NCBI GenBank assembly: GCA_027307165.1
Contig: DAHUXM010000027.1
Location: 62,001 to 126,000, forward strand
DNA: 64,000 nt
Source: Gemmatimonadota bacterium
Lineage (GTDB): Bacteria; Gemmatimonadota; Gemmatimonadetes; Gemmatimonadales; Gemmatimonadaceae
Direction: 5' to 3'
In this document: in pieces, positions 1 through 8,805 of the stretch
Position numbering within the stretch: the stretch's first letter is position 1
Layout: the number at the start of each line of letters is the position of its first letter
The notes under the pieces: generated by a model
What the model was told of the DNA's origin: nothing
The model's input: only the letters and a program-made list of their open reading frames with translations
Database searches by the model: none
Made by a program: the position numbers and the translations under genes

Positions 1-2849
1 CCGAGCGCGGAATATTCCGCTCGACTGATGGCGGCAAGACTTTCGAGAAGGTGCTTTACAAGGACGAGTACGTGAGCGGCAACGACGTTCGCATCGATCC
101 AAAGAATCCGAACATCGTTTACGCTGCGCTCTGGCAGCAGCAGCAGAGTTACATCGAAGGCGCTGAGTTCGGCGGCACGGAAGGGGGAATCTTCAAGTCG
201 ACGGATGGCGGCACTACGTGGAAGCAACTCACGAATGGGCTTCCGGCAGGGGTGATCGAAGCAAACCTCGGCGTCTCGATGAGCTCGCCGAGCACTATCT
301 ATGCGATGGTGGCAGGCACATCCGGGTCCGCAACACCAGCTCGCGGTGGAACGACTGGAACGATTGGTTTCTACAAGTCGACCGATGCAGGCGAGCACTG
401 GACACTTGCAGCGCGAGATGCGAACAACCCAGGGGCATCGCCGAACGCGGTGCTGGATCCGCGTCCACTCGTGCGTATCGGCGGCGGCGACCTTCCGACG
501 ATCGCAGTGGATCCAAAGAATCCAAACGTCGTCTACAGTGCATCGACGGTGTTCTGGCGCACTGAAGATGGAGGTGTCACATGGAGCGCGGTGCGCGGTG
601 CACCGGGCGGCGATGATTATCAGAAGGCATGGGTAAACCCGAACGATACGAACATTCTGCTCGTCGTCTCGGATCAGGGCGCGATCGTTTCGGGCAATCG
701 TGGCGTGTCGTGGAGCAACTGGTACAATCAGCCGACGGCTGCGATGTACCACGTGTCGACGGATGACGCATTCCCGTATCGCGTGTGCGGCGGCCAGCAG
801 GATTCTGGCTCCGCCTGCGTGGACAGCAGATCGATGGATGGTGAGATCACGTTCCACGACTGGCATCCGGTGAACATTCAGGAATACGGCGTTGCGGCGA
901 GCGATCCGAAGAATCCGGATCTCGTTTTCGGAAGCCAGCGCACCAACATCTCGCTGTACAACCGCACGACCGGTCAGACGACAAACGTAGGTCCCGACGC
1001 GGAAGCGCGCGGCACCGAGTTCGGTCGCAATGTGCGCACGATGCCGATCATGTGGTCGCCGGTGAATCACAACGTTCTCTTCTATACGTCGAACGTCGTG
1101 TGGAAGTCGACCGATCAGGCGCACAGCTGGACGCGCATCAGTCCCGATCTCGCGCGCCAGACGTGGGCCGTGCCGGCCACAGTCGGAAAGTATTCCAGCA
1201 GCGTGAAGCCGGCGCCACAGGGAAGCATCACCGCGCTCTCCGCGTCGCCGCGGGACGTGAAGGTGATATGGGCTGGCACCGACGACGGCAACATCCAGGT
1301 GACGACGAACGGTGGCGCTACGTGGACGAACGTAACACCTGCCCAGATCAAGCCATGGACGCGCATCTTCAACATCGATGCGGGCCACTTCGATACACAG
1401 ACCGCGTATGCAGCGGCAAATACGATGCGTATCGACGATCTCAATCCGCATCTCTGGCGCACACATGATGGTGGCAAGACGTGGACCGAGATCGACAACG
1501 GGATTGCGCCCGGCGCTGCCACGAATTCCATCCGCGAAGATCCGCACAAGAAGGGATTGCTGTATGCGTCGACGGAAACTCAGGTGTGGGTGTCGTTCGA
1601 CGACGGTGATCACTGGCAGTCGCTCAGGCTGGACATGCCGGCAGTGTCGGTGCGCGACATACAGATCAAGGACGACAGCATCTGCATGTGCTCCGATCTC
1701 ATTGCGGGAACGCACGGGCGCGGCTTCTACATTCTGGATGACGTGACACCGCTGCGCCAGGCTGCGGAGGCTCGCAGCGCCAATGGTGCGTATCTGTTCA
1801 AGCCGCAGACGGCATTGCGTATTCGCCTTGCGACCAACGATCCGACGCCGTGGCCACCCGAGCTTCCCGCGGGGGAGAATCCGCCGAACGGCGCGATCAT
1901 CGACTACTATCTGTCGTCGAGCGTGTCGGGGCCGGTGACGATCGACATACTGGATGCAGGTGGCAAGGTGGTTCGCACCTACACGAGTGAGCTCAAGCGC
2001 GATCCGGATCCTGGAGTGGATCGTGCTGCTTACGACAAGGTGTGCAAGGCGAATCCGGAGTCGCCGGATTGCGACGTGCCATTGTACTGGCCATCGCGCA
2101 TCAAGTCCATGCCGACGAGTGCCGGCATGCATCGCATCAGCTGGAACATGAGATACCAGCCGCTCGCGACGGAGCGCGGCGCAGTCGATGCTACGGGTGC
2201 GGTTCCGAATCGCAGCTCGCCGTCGCCGAGCTCGCCGTGGGCGCCGCCGGGTCAGTACACGGTGCGTCTCACCGTTGCTGGCAGCAGTTACTCGCAGCCG
2301 TTGACTGTGCGTCTCGATCCGCGCGTGAAGACATCACCGTCTGCGCTTGCCGAGAACACGAAGCTGTCGCTCGAGATGTACGAGCTTGCGCGCACGACGC
2401 GCATGGCGTACGGACAGGCGCACGACCTGGGAGAGAAGGTCGGTCAGCTGGTGAAGGAGCAGAACATCGACGGTGCGTTCAAGACGGAACTCGATTCGGT
2501 CGCGCCGGACGAGGCGCGCGGCGGTCGGCGGTTCTTTGGACGCGGCGGCGGTCGTCCTCCCGTCACACTCAACGCAGCGAGCAGTGCAGCGTTGGCAGCG
2601 TCGTTGTCGATGCAGGCCGCAGAGACGGCACCCACGGCGGCACAGATCGCTGCATGCGCGCGCGCCAGGGCACAGGCTGCTGCGGCGATGGCGCACTGGA
2701 ATACGCTCAAGACGACGGGGCTGTCGTCGTTCAACGCGCTGCTGAAGACGAAGGGTCAACCGGCGCTGACGCTGCCGGCGCTCAGGCTGCCAGCGGCGTT
2801 GCCGAGTGATGAGAATGGGAACGTGAATGAGAAGGAGAACGAAGGGTAG
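1..2849 (+). CDS. BNR/Asp-box (sortilin VPS10-like) repeat protein, 5' truncated by window edge
   Basis: The reading frame is open from the first base (the codons before the GTG at 51 read ERGIFRSTDGGKTF), so the true start lies before the window. At least eight Asp-box motifs of the form S-x-D-x-G-x-T-W are visible (STDGGTTW, STDAGEHW, TEDGGVTW, TTNGGATW, THDGGKTW and others), the signature of multi-bladed BNR/VPS10 beta-propellers. After about residue 600 comes a non-propeller C-terminal part with an FFGRGGGRPP stretch. Such proteins are secreted or periplasmic and are often annotated as glycosyl hydrolases, but no catalytic residues can be assigned here. The family call is firm; function and export signal are not visible. 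Confidence 0.85.
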   Translation, partial: ERGIFRSTDGGKTFEKVLYKDEYVSGNDVRIDPKNPNIVYAALWQQQQSYIEGAEFGGTEGGIFKSTDGGTTWKQLTNGLPAGVIEANLGVSMSSPSTIYAMVAGTSGSATPARGGTTGTIGFYKSTDAGEHWTLAARDANNPGASPNAVLDPRPLVRIGGGDLPTIAVDPKNPNVVYSASTVFWRTEDGGVTWSAVRGAPGGDDYQKAWVNPNDTNILLVVSDQGAIVSGNRGVSWSNWYNQPTAAMYHVSTDDAFPYRVCGGQQDSGSACVDSRSMDGEITFHDWHPVNIQEYGVAASDPKNPDLVFGSQRTNISLYNRTTGQTTNVGPDAEARGTEFGRNVRTMPIMWSPVNHNVLFYTSNVVWKSTDQAHSWTRISPDLARQTWAVPATVGKYSSSVKPAPQGSITALSASPRDVKVIWAGTDDGNIQVTTNGGATWTNVTPAQIKPWTRIFNIDAGHFDTQTAYAAANTMRIDDLNPHLWRTHDGGKTWTEIDNGIAPGAATNSIREDPHKKGLLYASTETQVWVSFDDGDHWQSLRLDMPAVSVRDIQIKDDSICMCSDLIAGTHGRGFYILDDVTPLRQAAEARSANGAYLFKPQTALRIRLATNDPTPWPPELPAGENPPNGAIIDYYLSSSVSGPVTIDILDAGGKVVRTYTSELKRDPDPGVDRAAYDKVCKANPESPDCDVPLYWPSRIKSMPTSAGMHRISWNMRYQPLATERGAVDATGAVPNRSSPSPSSPWAPPGQYTVRLTVAGSSYSQPLTVRLDPRVKTSPSALAENTKLSLEMYELARTTRMAYGQAHDLGEKVGQLVKEQNIDGAFKTELDSVAPDEARGGRRFFGRGGGRPPVTLNAASSAALAASLSMQAAETAPTAAQIAACARARAQAAAAMAHWNTLKTTGLSSFNALLKTKGQPALTLPALRLPAALPSDENGNVNEKENEG

Positions 2850-2952
2850 GCGTTGTAGGCGACACCGAAGACTCCGCGCATCGGCATGATCGTGAACGCG
2901 ATGGTCACAGGATCGCTCGTCTGTCCGACGAATTAATCATGGGCGCTCCTTG

Positions 2953-3246
2953 ATGTCGCTTTCGTTCTTTCGCTCGTTGCTGCTGGCGCTATCCGGTCTC
3001 GCCGTCATAACCGGCGTGATCATGCACGGGATAGTGCGTCGCGCGATGTTGCAGCCGGTTATCGATGCCTCGCGGCGTCTTGACGGAGTGCCGGCGCATG
3101 CCCTGAGGCTGTTCAGCATCATGATCGGACGTGCATGGGTCTTTCGTGTCTACCATCTGTGTTTCGCAGTCCTGTTTCTGGGCGGCTGGTGGTATTTTGG
3201 AACCGCTGCGGGAACGGCCACCTGGGTCCAGCTGACTTCTCGATGA
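2953..3246 (+). CDS. small two-helix membrane protein, unknown function
   Basis: Encodes 97 residues starting at ATG 2953 (a TTG directly precedes it). Two hydrophobic segments are visible: residues about 5-25 (FFRSLLLALSGLAVITGVI) and about 65-85 (VYHLCFAVLFLGGWWYFG), separated by a basic, His-containing linker. Its TGA overlaps the ATG of the PH-domain remnant at 3243 by 4 bp (ATGA), which suggests the two once formed a translationally coupled pair. I do not recognise the family. Confidence 0.55.
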   Translation: MSLSFFRSLLLALSGLAVITGVIMHGIVRRAMLQPVIDASRRLDGVPAHALRLFSIMIGRAWVFRVYHLCFAVLFLGGWWYFGTAAGTATWVQLTSR

Positions 3247-3493
3247 CCATCAACGCAGCTGCACAAAACATTGCTCCAGGCAAAAAACTTCTCTGGGATG
3301 GGTCGCCGCGGCAGGGTATAGTACTTCGAAGCAACGACATCCTGAAACTTGCGGCCCAACTAATTTCCTGACGTTCATGTACTCAGGCGTGAACTGGCCT
3401 GGCATAAAGCAGCCGCCGAGCTTTGACCTCATCGATGGTGCTAGCGGAGTCTATGAAATCATTCGAAAGGCGCAAGCGCGGATCGCGGCGTAG
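3243..3493 (+). pseudogene. internally deleted remnant of a bacterial PH-domain membrane protein
   Basis: The frame from ATG 3243 gives 42 residues with LLWDGSPRQGIVLRSND, which resembles the N-terminus of PH-domain (YdbT/YcxB-like) membrane proteins, and stops at 3369. In another frame from 3371 to the TAG at 3491, a 40-residue stretch (SGVNWPGIKQPPSFDLI followed by GVYEIIRKAQ) resembles the C-terminus of the same family. The roughly 100 middle residues, with the membrane helices and most of the PH fold, are absent. I infer an internal deletion plus frameshift. Assignment of both ends to one family rests on memory of family motifs and was not searched. Confidence 0.5.
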
Positions 3494-3551
3494 TCCGCAT
3501 GTAGTGATATGCCAGTCACTGGCGCAAGCTGGTACTACACAGGGTGCGCGT

Positions 3552-4808
3552 ATGAAATTCGCGCGACTGCTTGCTGTCCTCGCGACAGCAATGGTGCCCT
3601 CCGTCGCCGCCAGCCAATCATCATACTTGTTTGTGTGGGCCGGCGGAAGCGGACCTGGCGCGAGCGACTTCATGGCGACAATTGACGCCAATCCTGCGTC
3701 TCGAAGTTACGGGCGTGTGGTCGCAACTGTGCCGACCGGCACTATCGGCATGCCGCATCACACCGAGCAGGAGCTCGGTCCGAACGACCATCTGCTCGCT
3801 GACGACTTTACTGCGGGGCGCACGTGGCTGTTCGATCTGCACGATCCGCTCAAGCCGCGGATAATGACATCCTTCGGTGACGTGGCCGGATTCAGTCATC
3901 CTCATACCTACAGCAGGCTCGCGAACGGGCACGTGCTGACGACGTTTCAGTATCGCGCCGACGCGAATACCGCAAAGGAGATGAGAGGCCATGCGAGCAG
4001 CATGGCCGGCATGAACAATCCGCAAACGAACGTGACTGGTGGACTCGTCGAGATGGATGAGCGCGGCCATCCCATCATGTCGGCAAGTGCCGTCGATCCG
4101 TCGATCAGGGATCACTTCATCTATCCGTACAGCGTCCTTCCGATTCCCAGCATCGACCGCGCCGTATCGACGACTACCGACATGAATTTCGGCGATACGG
4201 TGGCCACGTCGCAGTGGGTGCAGATCTGGCGGCTGTCCGATCTCAAACTGCTGCGCACGATTGCACTGCCGCCTGGCTCTGGTGCACATATCAAGGCAAA
4301 CGAGTTCTCGGGCGAGCCGAGGCTTCTCGCTGACGGCAGGAGCGTTTACATCCACACGTTCAATTGCGGGTTGTATCTGCTCCGTGATGTGGCACGTGCT
4401 ACACCGGTTGCAACGGTCGTGCATACATTCGACGGAACTGACTGTGGAGTTCCGGTTCTCACCTCGCACTACTGGATTCAGACAGTGCCGGCGGATCATG
4501 GCCTCGTCACACTCGATGTAAGTGACCCTGAGCATCCGCGCGAAGTATCGCGAGTAATGGTTGGCAACGATGAGCAGCCGCATTGGATCGCGATCGATCA
4601 CACGGGCAGAAGAATCGTGTTGAATTCCGCCGGGAAGGGAAACCGACTGTTCATAATCAACTTCGATCCCGCGAACGGACACATGTCGGTCGACAGTGCG
4701 TTTCGCGATCCGGGAAGCACCAAACCTGGAATCAGCCTTGCCGGCGCCAACTGGCCGCGTGGCTTCAAGGGGAACATCGTGCCACACGGGGCGGTGTTTT
4801 CGCGATAG
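3552..4808 (+). CDS. secreted selenium-binding-protein-like (methanethiol oxidase family) beta-propeller
   Basis: I chose ATG 3552 because it begins a clear Sec signal peptide (MKFARLLAVLATAMVPSVAASQ, cleavage near residue 21); the open frame extends further upstream without a better start. The mature 397-residue protein resembles SBP56/SELENBP1 proteins: an N-terminal DFMATIDANP strand, PHHTEQELGP, GFSHPHTY, and a C-terminal DEQPHWIAID repeat. Known relatives are propellers that bind metal through His residues and can oxidise methanethiol; this protein's substrate is not shown. It is preceded by the PH-domain remnant and followed by a retropepsin-like gene with no obvious functional link. 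Confidence 0.7.
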   Translation: MKFARLLAVLATAMVPSVAASQSSYLFVWAGGSGPGASDFMATIDANPASRSYGRVVATVPTGTIGMPHHTEQELGPNDHLLADDFTAGRTWLFDLHDPLKPRIMTSFGDVAGFSHPHTYSRLANGHVLTTFQYRADANTAKEMRGHASSMAGMNNPQTNVTGGLVEMDERGHPIMSASAVDPSIRDHFIYPYSVLPIPSIDRAVSTTTDMNFGDTVATSQWVQIWRLSDLKLLRTIALPPGSGAHIKANEFSGEPRLLADGRSVYIHTFNCGLYLLRDVARATPVATVVHTFDGTDCGVPVLTSHYWIQTVPADHGLVTLDVSDPEHPREVSRVMVGNDEQPHWIAIDHTGRRIVLNSAGKGNRLFIINFDPANGHMSVDSAFRDPGSTKPGISLAGANWPRGFKGNIVPHGAVFSR

Positions 4809-4950
4809 CGTCACGATCGCGTCGTACGGTGTCCGACGGCAATCGTTGACGGAACGGCGCGTCGCCCGACGTACAACCTTCCGAGCCATTCCCATGTCCA
4901 AGTGAAAAGACACCGATTCACCATCGGCACGTCGTCACCTGGAAACAATC

Positions 4951-5826
4951 ATGGCCCGCTTGAATATGAGACACCTGCTTGCATCTTCTGTTGTTATCGC
5001 AGTTATCTGCGCGACTGGCCTTGGCGCTCAGGTCGCGCACCCGGTCGCCGTAATCGATCTCGAACCCTATCAGGACAATCCGGACTTCCTGACGGTGCGC
5101 GCGAGTGTGGGCGGTCAGACTCGAACCTTTGCTTTCGACTCGGGCGAAGGGGTGTCGATGATCAGCCCCGAACTTGCGCAGGCCATCGGATGCAAACCGT
5201 GGGGGCAGGTGACGGGTTTCCGCATGAACGGTGAACGGATCGACGCTCCGCACTGTGACGGCGTCACATTCGATGCGGCCGGTCAGCACTTTGCGGCGCC
5301 GAGTGTGATCGTGTTCGACCTGATGAAATTCTTCAAACCGGGCCAGCCGCGCCTCGATGGGTCACTCGGCTTCGATCTGTTCGCGGACCGCGCGATTACC
5401 TTCGCATTCTCCGGCCGGTCCATCATCGTCGAGAGTCCGGCGAGTCTTGCAGCACGCATCGCGCATGGAACGGAAGTGCCGATTCGCATCGTGCGTGACG
5501 CCGAGGGGCTTGCGCTCACAGTCGATATCGGCGTGCCGACCCCGGAGGGAATGGCATGGATGGAGCTGGACTCGGGCGGCGGCAATTCGATCATAATCGG
5601 AAAGCACATCGCGTCGCTGTTCAAAATGGATCCGGAATCGAAAGCCATGCAGCAGGTGAGCTTCACGCTTGCTGGAAAGATCCCGGTGACAGCGCCAGCT
5701 CGAGTAATGGATCACATGATCATGGATGGAAATATCAACGTGCCCTTTCTCAGTAAATGGGACGTGACGCTCGACTTTGCGACTGGACGAGCGTGGGTCG
5801 CACCAGCCGATCACCCCACGCGCTAG
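4951..5826 (+). CDS. periplasmic retropepsin-like aspartyl protease-fold protein
   Basis: Encodes 291 residues with an N-terminal signal peptide (hydrophobic ASSVVIAVICATGLGAQ after MARLNMRHL; ATG 4966 is an alternative start). Two pseudo-symmetric halves carry aspartyl-protease-like motifs, TFAFDSGEGVSMI and MELDSGGGNSIIIG, in which the usual D-T-G is D-S-G. A GSLGFDLF segment matches the flap-following G-x-x-G-x-D region of clan AA proteins. The presence of two D-S-G motifs in one chain suggests an internally duplicated retropepsin-like protein. Protease activity is an inference; no partner gene is adjacent. Confidence 0.65.
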   Translation: MARLNMRHLLASSVVIAVICATGLGAQVAHPVAVIDLEPYQDNPDFLTVRASVGGQTRTFAFDSGEGVSMISPELAQAIGCKPWGQVTGFRMNGERIDAPHCDGVTFDAAGQHFAAPSVIVFDLMKFFKPGQPRLDGSLGFDLFADRAITFAFSGRSIIVESPASLAARIAHGTEVPIRIVRDAEGLALTVDIGVPTPEGMAWMELDSGGGNSIIIGKHIASLFKMDPESKAMQQVSFTLAGKIPVTAPARVMDHMIMDGNINVPFLSKWDVTLDFATGRAWVAPADHPTR

Positions 5827-5857
5827 TCGCGGGCGGCCGCCAACAGATCTGCTCGCA

Positions 5858-6478
5858 TCATCGTCCCTGCGTGAAGTTGCCGGACGCGCGTGACGCAGCT
5901 GGCTTCCCGGTCAGCAGATTGCGGATTGCGCGCCAGACTGTACGAACGAGCAACAAGACGAGTACGAGCAATATCAGCGCAGCTGCAAGCGCGATTATCG
6001 GATGTTGCCACAATGTGTAACTCATCGTCGCAACGACCCCGAGCTCAGCGACGTTGACGATTCCATTGCTCACTGGCTCCGGCGATGTGTCGACTGCGGT
6101 GCGCAGACCGAGCTTCGCAAGATTGGTGGTCAGGCCGAGTCCGCCGCCAAGTAGTCCTGCGAGGGCGATGATCGCCGGATCGGCGTGCCAGGCAGTGGCA
6201 ATCGCGAGTGCGGCTGCAGCCGGTGTGCGGATCAGCGTGTGTGTCGCTTCCCACGCGGACGCGACTCCGGGGATCAATGTCGCAAGAAACTCGACGATCG
6301 CCAGAACCAGCGCGACTCCGATGACGATCGGGTTGGCGAGTGCGGACAGCAGGCCTGGCAGGGGCCCGATCCAGCCGAAGCGCTCCCCGATCCCCACGAG
6401 GACGACAGTGGCGTAGAGGCTGATTCCCGATGCGTACGCGATCCCGAGCGACTCGGCCAGCGTAATCAGAGAATCCAT
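5858..6478 (-). CDS. DUF4126 integral membrane protein
   Basis: Encodes 206 residues with about five hydrophobic segments. The N-terminus (LGIAYASGISLYATVVLVGI) and the central LLGGGLGLTTNLAKLGLRTAVDTSPEP block match DUF4126 membrane proteins as I know them. Function is unknown in the family. The gene is divergent from the membrane MutS-like gene (gap about 120 bp) and convergent with the retropepsin-like gene, whose stop lies 31 bp away. Confidence 0.75.
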   Translation of the reverse strand: MDSLITLAESLGIAYASGISLYATVVLVGIGERFGWIGPLPGLLSALANPIVIGVALVLAIVEFLATLIPGVASAWEATHTLIRTPAAAALAIATAWHADPAIIALAGLLGGGLGLTTNLAKLGLRTAVDTSPEPVSNGIVNVAELGVVATMSYTLWQHPIIALAAALILLVLVLLLVRTVWRAIRNLLTGKPAASRASGNFTQGR

Positions 6479-6601
6479 GCGAGAGTTGGGCAGGTGGGAT
6501 TCGAGGGTCCGACGAGCGCGCCTATCTGCCGGAATGTATCATACCTTTCGCGAGCACGCCTGGCGGGCGTGGCCTGGTCAGCGGCCATGCGCCCCGAGCC
6601 A

Positions 6602-8476
6602 ATGACCGAGAGATGCCAAGTGACGGATGAAAATGACGCCGCGGAGTTCTACACAAGGCGAATAGCGAGTCTGCGGGCATCGCACGACGTCGCCGCGCGC
6701 CAGTGGCGTCGTCTTGCCAATCTGCGCCTGGTCGTATTCGTCCTTGCCGCGGCGTCGGTATGGTGGCTGGTCGACGCAGGGCTCGCGTTGCGCTCGATGC
6801 CCGCGGCGGCCACGATCATCACGACCGTTCTGTTCTGGTATCTGGTCAGGCGCAGCTCGCGCTCGAGGATCCGGGTGACGCGCCTCGCCGATCTCGTACT
6901 GATCAATGAAGAGGCGGTGCATCGCGTTGGGAGAGAATGGTCCGCGCTCGAACAACGTCCGTGGGCCGACGTGCCAGTCTCGCATCCGTACGCGTACGAT
7001 CTCGACGTGTTCGGATCGGCGTCGCTCGCTCAACTGTTCCCGGGAGTCAGCGCCGCGCCGGGACGTCCGACGCTTGCGTCATGGCTGTTGGCACCCGCGT
7101 CAGTGGGCGATGTACAAAGGCGCCAGAAAGCCGTAGCTGAATTGAAGAACAGGATCGAGTGGCGGGATGAGCTGGTACTTCATACGCGGCGAATAACGAC
7201 CGGCCCTGACCGGCTGCACGCGTTTGTCGAGTGGGCGAATCATGAGGATTGGGCTGCTGACGATGTCTGGGTCTTCGTGGCGGCGATCGCACTTCCGGTT
7301 GCGCTGGTACTCCTGGCCGCGGCGCAAGCAGTGGGATTCGTTTCCGGCGCATACTGGCCGATCCCGATCGCGCTCGGCGGCGCCCTTACGGCGCGGTTCA
7401 AGAAACCCTTGAGAGTGGCGCTCGGTCAGGTTCAGGGCCAGCGCAACATGTTGAAGGGATACGCGACCGTCACTCAGCTGGTGGCGACGGAGTCATTCGA
7501 GTGCGATGCACTGCGGGACATTCAACGCGATCTAACTGGCGATGCAAATGCGGCGGGCCAGATGCGCGCGCTCGAACGACTGGCAGATTGCGCGGACGTG
7601 AAATTATCGCCCATGCTTCATTTTGTCGTGCAGGGGCTCTTACTGTGGGATTTTCACGTCGCGTTTCTGTTGACGAGATGGAAGCGTGATACCGGGAAGC
7701 ACATCGGTGGCTGGCTCGCGGCAATCGGCGTGGTCGAGAGTCTCGCGGCGCTCGCCACGCTTGCGCACGACAATCCTGATTGGGTATTTCCGATTGTTGA
7801 CGCGCGTGATCCCGCAATCGTATCGGCGACGGCGCTCGGCCATCCCCTACTGCCAGCGTCGATCATGGTCGCCAATGATGTAACCGTCGGACCGGAACGA
7901 ACACTGTTGTTCGTGACCGGCTCGAACATGGCGGGGAAGAGTACGCTGCTGCGTGCCATCGGGCTGAACGTCGTTCTCGCGCAAGCGGGATCGGTGGTTT
8001 GTGCCGAAGCGATGACGTGTCCACCAGTGTTGCTCCGTACCAGCATGCGCGTGCAGGACTCGCTCGCGCGCGGGGTATCGTACTTCATGGCGGAGCTGGA
8101 GCGGCTCAAGCTGATAGTGGACGCGGCCGAGGCGGTTAAGGAAACGCATCAACGAAAGTTGATGTATCTGTTGGATGAGATTCTTCACGGGACCAATTCC
8201 GCAGAGCGTCTGATTGCTGCGCGGTACGTGCTGGTGCGGCTCATGGATCTCGGTGCGATTGGAGCGGTGACGACGCACGATCTTCAACTTGCAGACGCCA
8301 GCGCGCTGGAGTACGCAGCGCAGCACGTTCATTTTCAGGAAGTGTTCTCGCGCAGCGCGGATGGTCGTGCAACGATGGCCTTCGATTACAAGTTGAGGCC
8401 GGGGAAGGCAACATCGAGCAACGCGTTGAAGTTGCTGGAGATGGTCGGGCTCACGACGGATGCGGTGATTTCGTAG
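6602..8476 (+). CDS. membrane-anchored MutS-family ATPase
   Basis: Encodes about 624 residues. After an N-terminal helical region there are two hydrophobic pairs (about residues 45-85 and 220-260), then a lever-like helical part and a MutS-type ATPase domain: Walker A GSNMAGKST, the LLRTSMRVQDSLARGVSYF segment, Walker B KLMYLLDEIL and the THDLQLAD His switch. It lacks the mismatch-recognition and connector domains of MutS1, so it belongs to the small MutS-like group with transmembrane helices, not to mismatch repair proper. The start is uncertain: ATG 6587, ATG 6602 or GTG 6620 (the last preceded by GAGAG) are all possible. The upstream open frame contains no domain. Confidence 0.8.
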   Translation: MTERCQVTDENDAAEFYTRRIASLRASHDVAARQWRRLANLRLVVFVLAAASVWWLVDAGLALRSMPAAATIITTVLFWYLVRRSSRSRIRVTRLADLVLINEEAVHRVGREWSALEQRPWADVPVSHPYAYDLDVFGSASLAQLFPGVSAAPGRPTLASWLLAPASVGDVQRRQKAVAELKNRIEWRDELVLHTRRITTGPDRLHAFVEWANHEDWAADDVWVFVAAIALPVALVLLAAAQAVGFVSGAYWPIPIALGGALTARFKKPLRVALGQVQGQRNMLKGYATVTQLVATESFECDALRDIQRDLTGDANAAGQMRALERLADCADVKLSPMLHFVVQGLLLWDFHVAFLLTRWKRDTGKHIGGWLAAIGVVESLAALATLAHDNPDWVFPIVDARDPAIVSATALGHPLLPASIMVANDVTVGPERTLLFVTGSNMAGKSTLLRAIGLNVVLAQAGSVVCAEAMTCPPVLLRTSMRVQDSLARGVSYFMAELERLKLIVDAAEAVKETHQRKLMYLLDEILHGTNSAERLIAARYVLVRLMDLGAIGAVTTHDLQLADASALEYAAQHVHFQEVFSRSADGRATMAFDYKLRPGKATSSNALKLLEMVGLTTDAVIS

Positions 8477-8571
8477 GCGGTTGCGTTGCATCCGCGGACC
8501 ACGAATTCCAATTATGCGTAACAGGATCGGACGGCGATATCACGGGTTCTTCCGAATACGTTTTACAAGTA

Positions 8572-8628
8572 AATGGATCGCGCGCGGGTTTATCGGATGA
8601 ACACCGATAAATCCGCGCGCGATCCGTT
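8572..8628. terminator. long inverted repeat, probable bidirectional terminator or structured element
   Basis: The 329-bp gap 8477-8805 holds a strong hairpin: left arm 8575-8596, 7-nt loop 8597-8603 (ATGAACA), right arm 8604-8625, with one G-T mismatch in 22 bp and three more weak pairs outside. It lies about 100 bp after the MutS-like stop and 180 bp before the S9 peptidase. There is no T-tract directly after it. The rest of the gap shows no gene. Confidence 0.6.
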
Positions 8629-8805
8629 CATGTGATCGGAATTGGATAAACGTCGCGTCAATATGACCGTCGATGCACCCGGTCCTTAAAGCGTGATCGT
8701 AACGGGATGATGTTCCATTGGACACCCGGTCACCAACGGTACACGCCTGGTCGGCGTAGGTACGACGTAACCACTATACCTGCGCTGTCGCGCACGGGGG
8801 ACCCA

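Noticed and set aside
2888-2938. Short open frame starting ATGATCGTGAACGCG between the BNR gene and the small membrane gene
   Set aside because: Only 16 codons, no ribosome site and no recognisable motif.
3621-4913. Long minus-strand open frame opposite the selenium-binding-like gene
   Set aside because: No family motif, Arg/His-rich, and the plus strand has a signal peptide and domain motifs.
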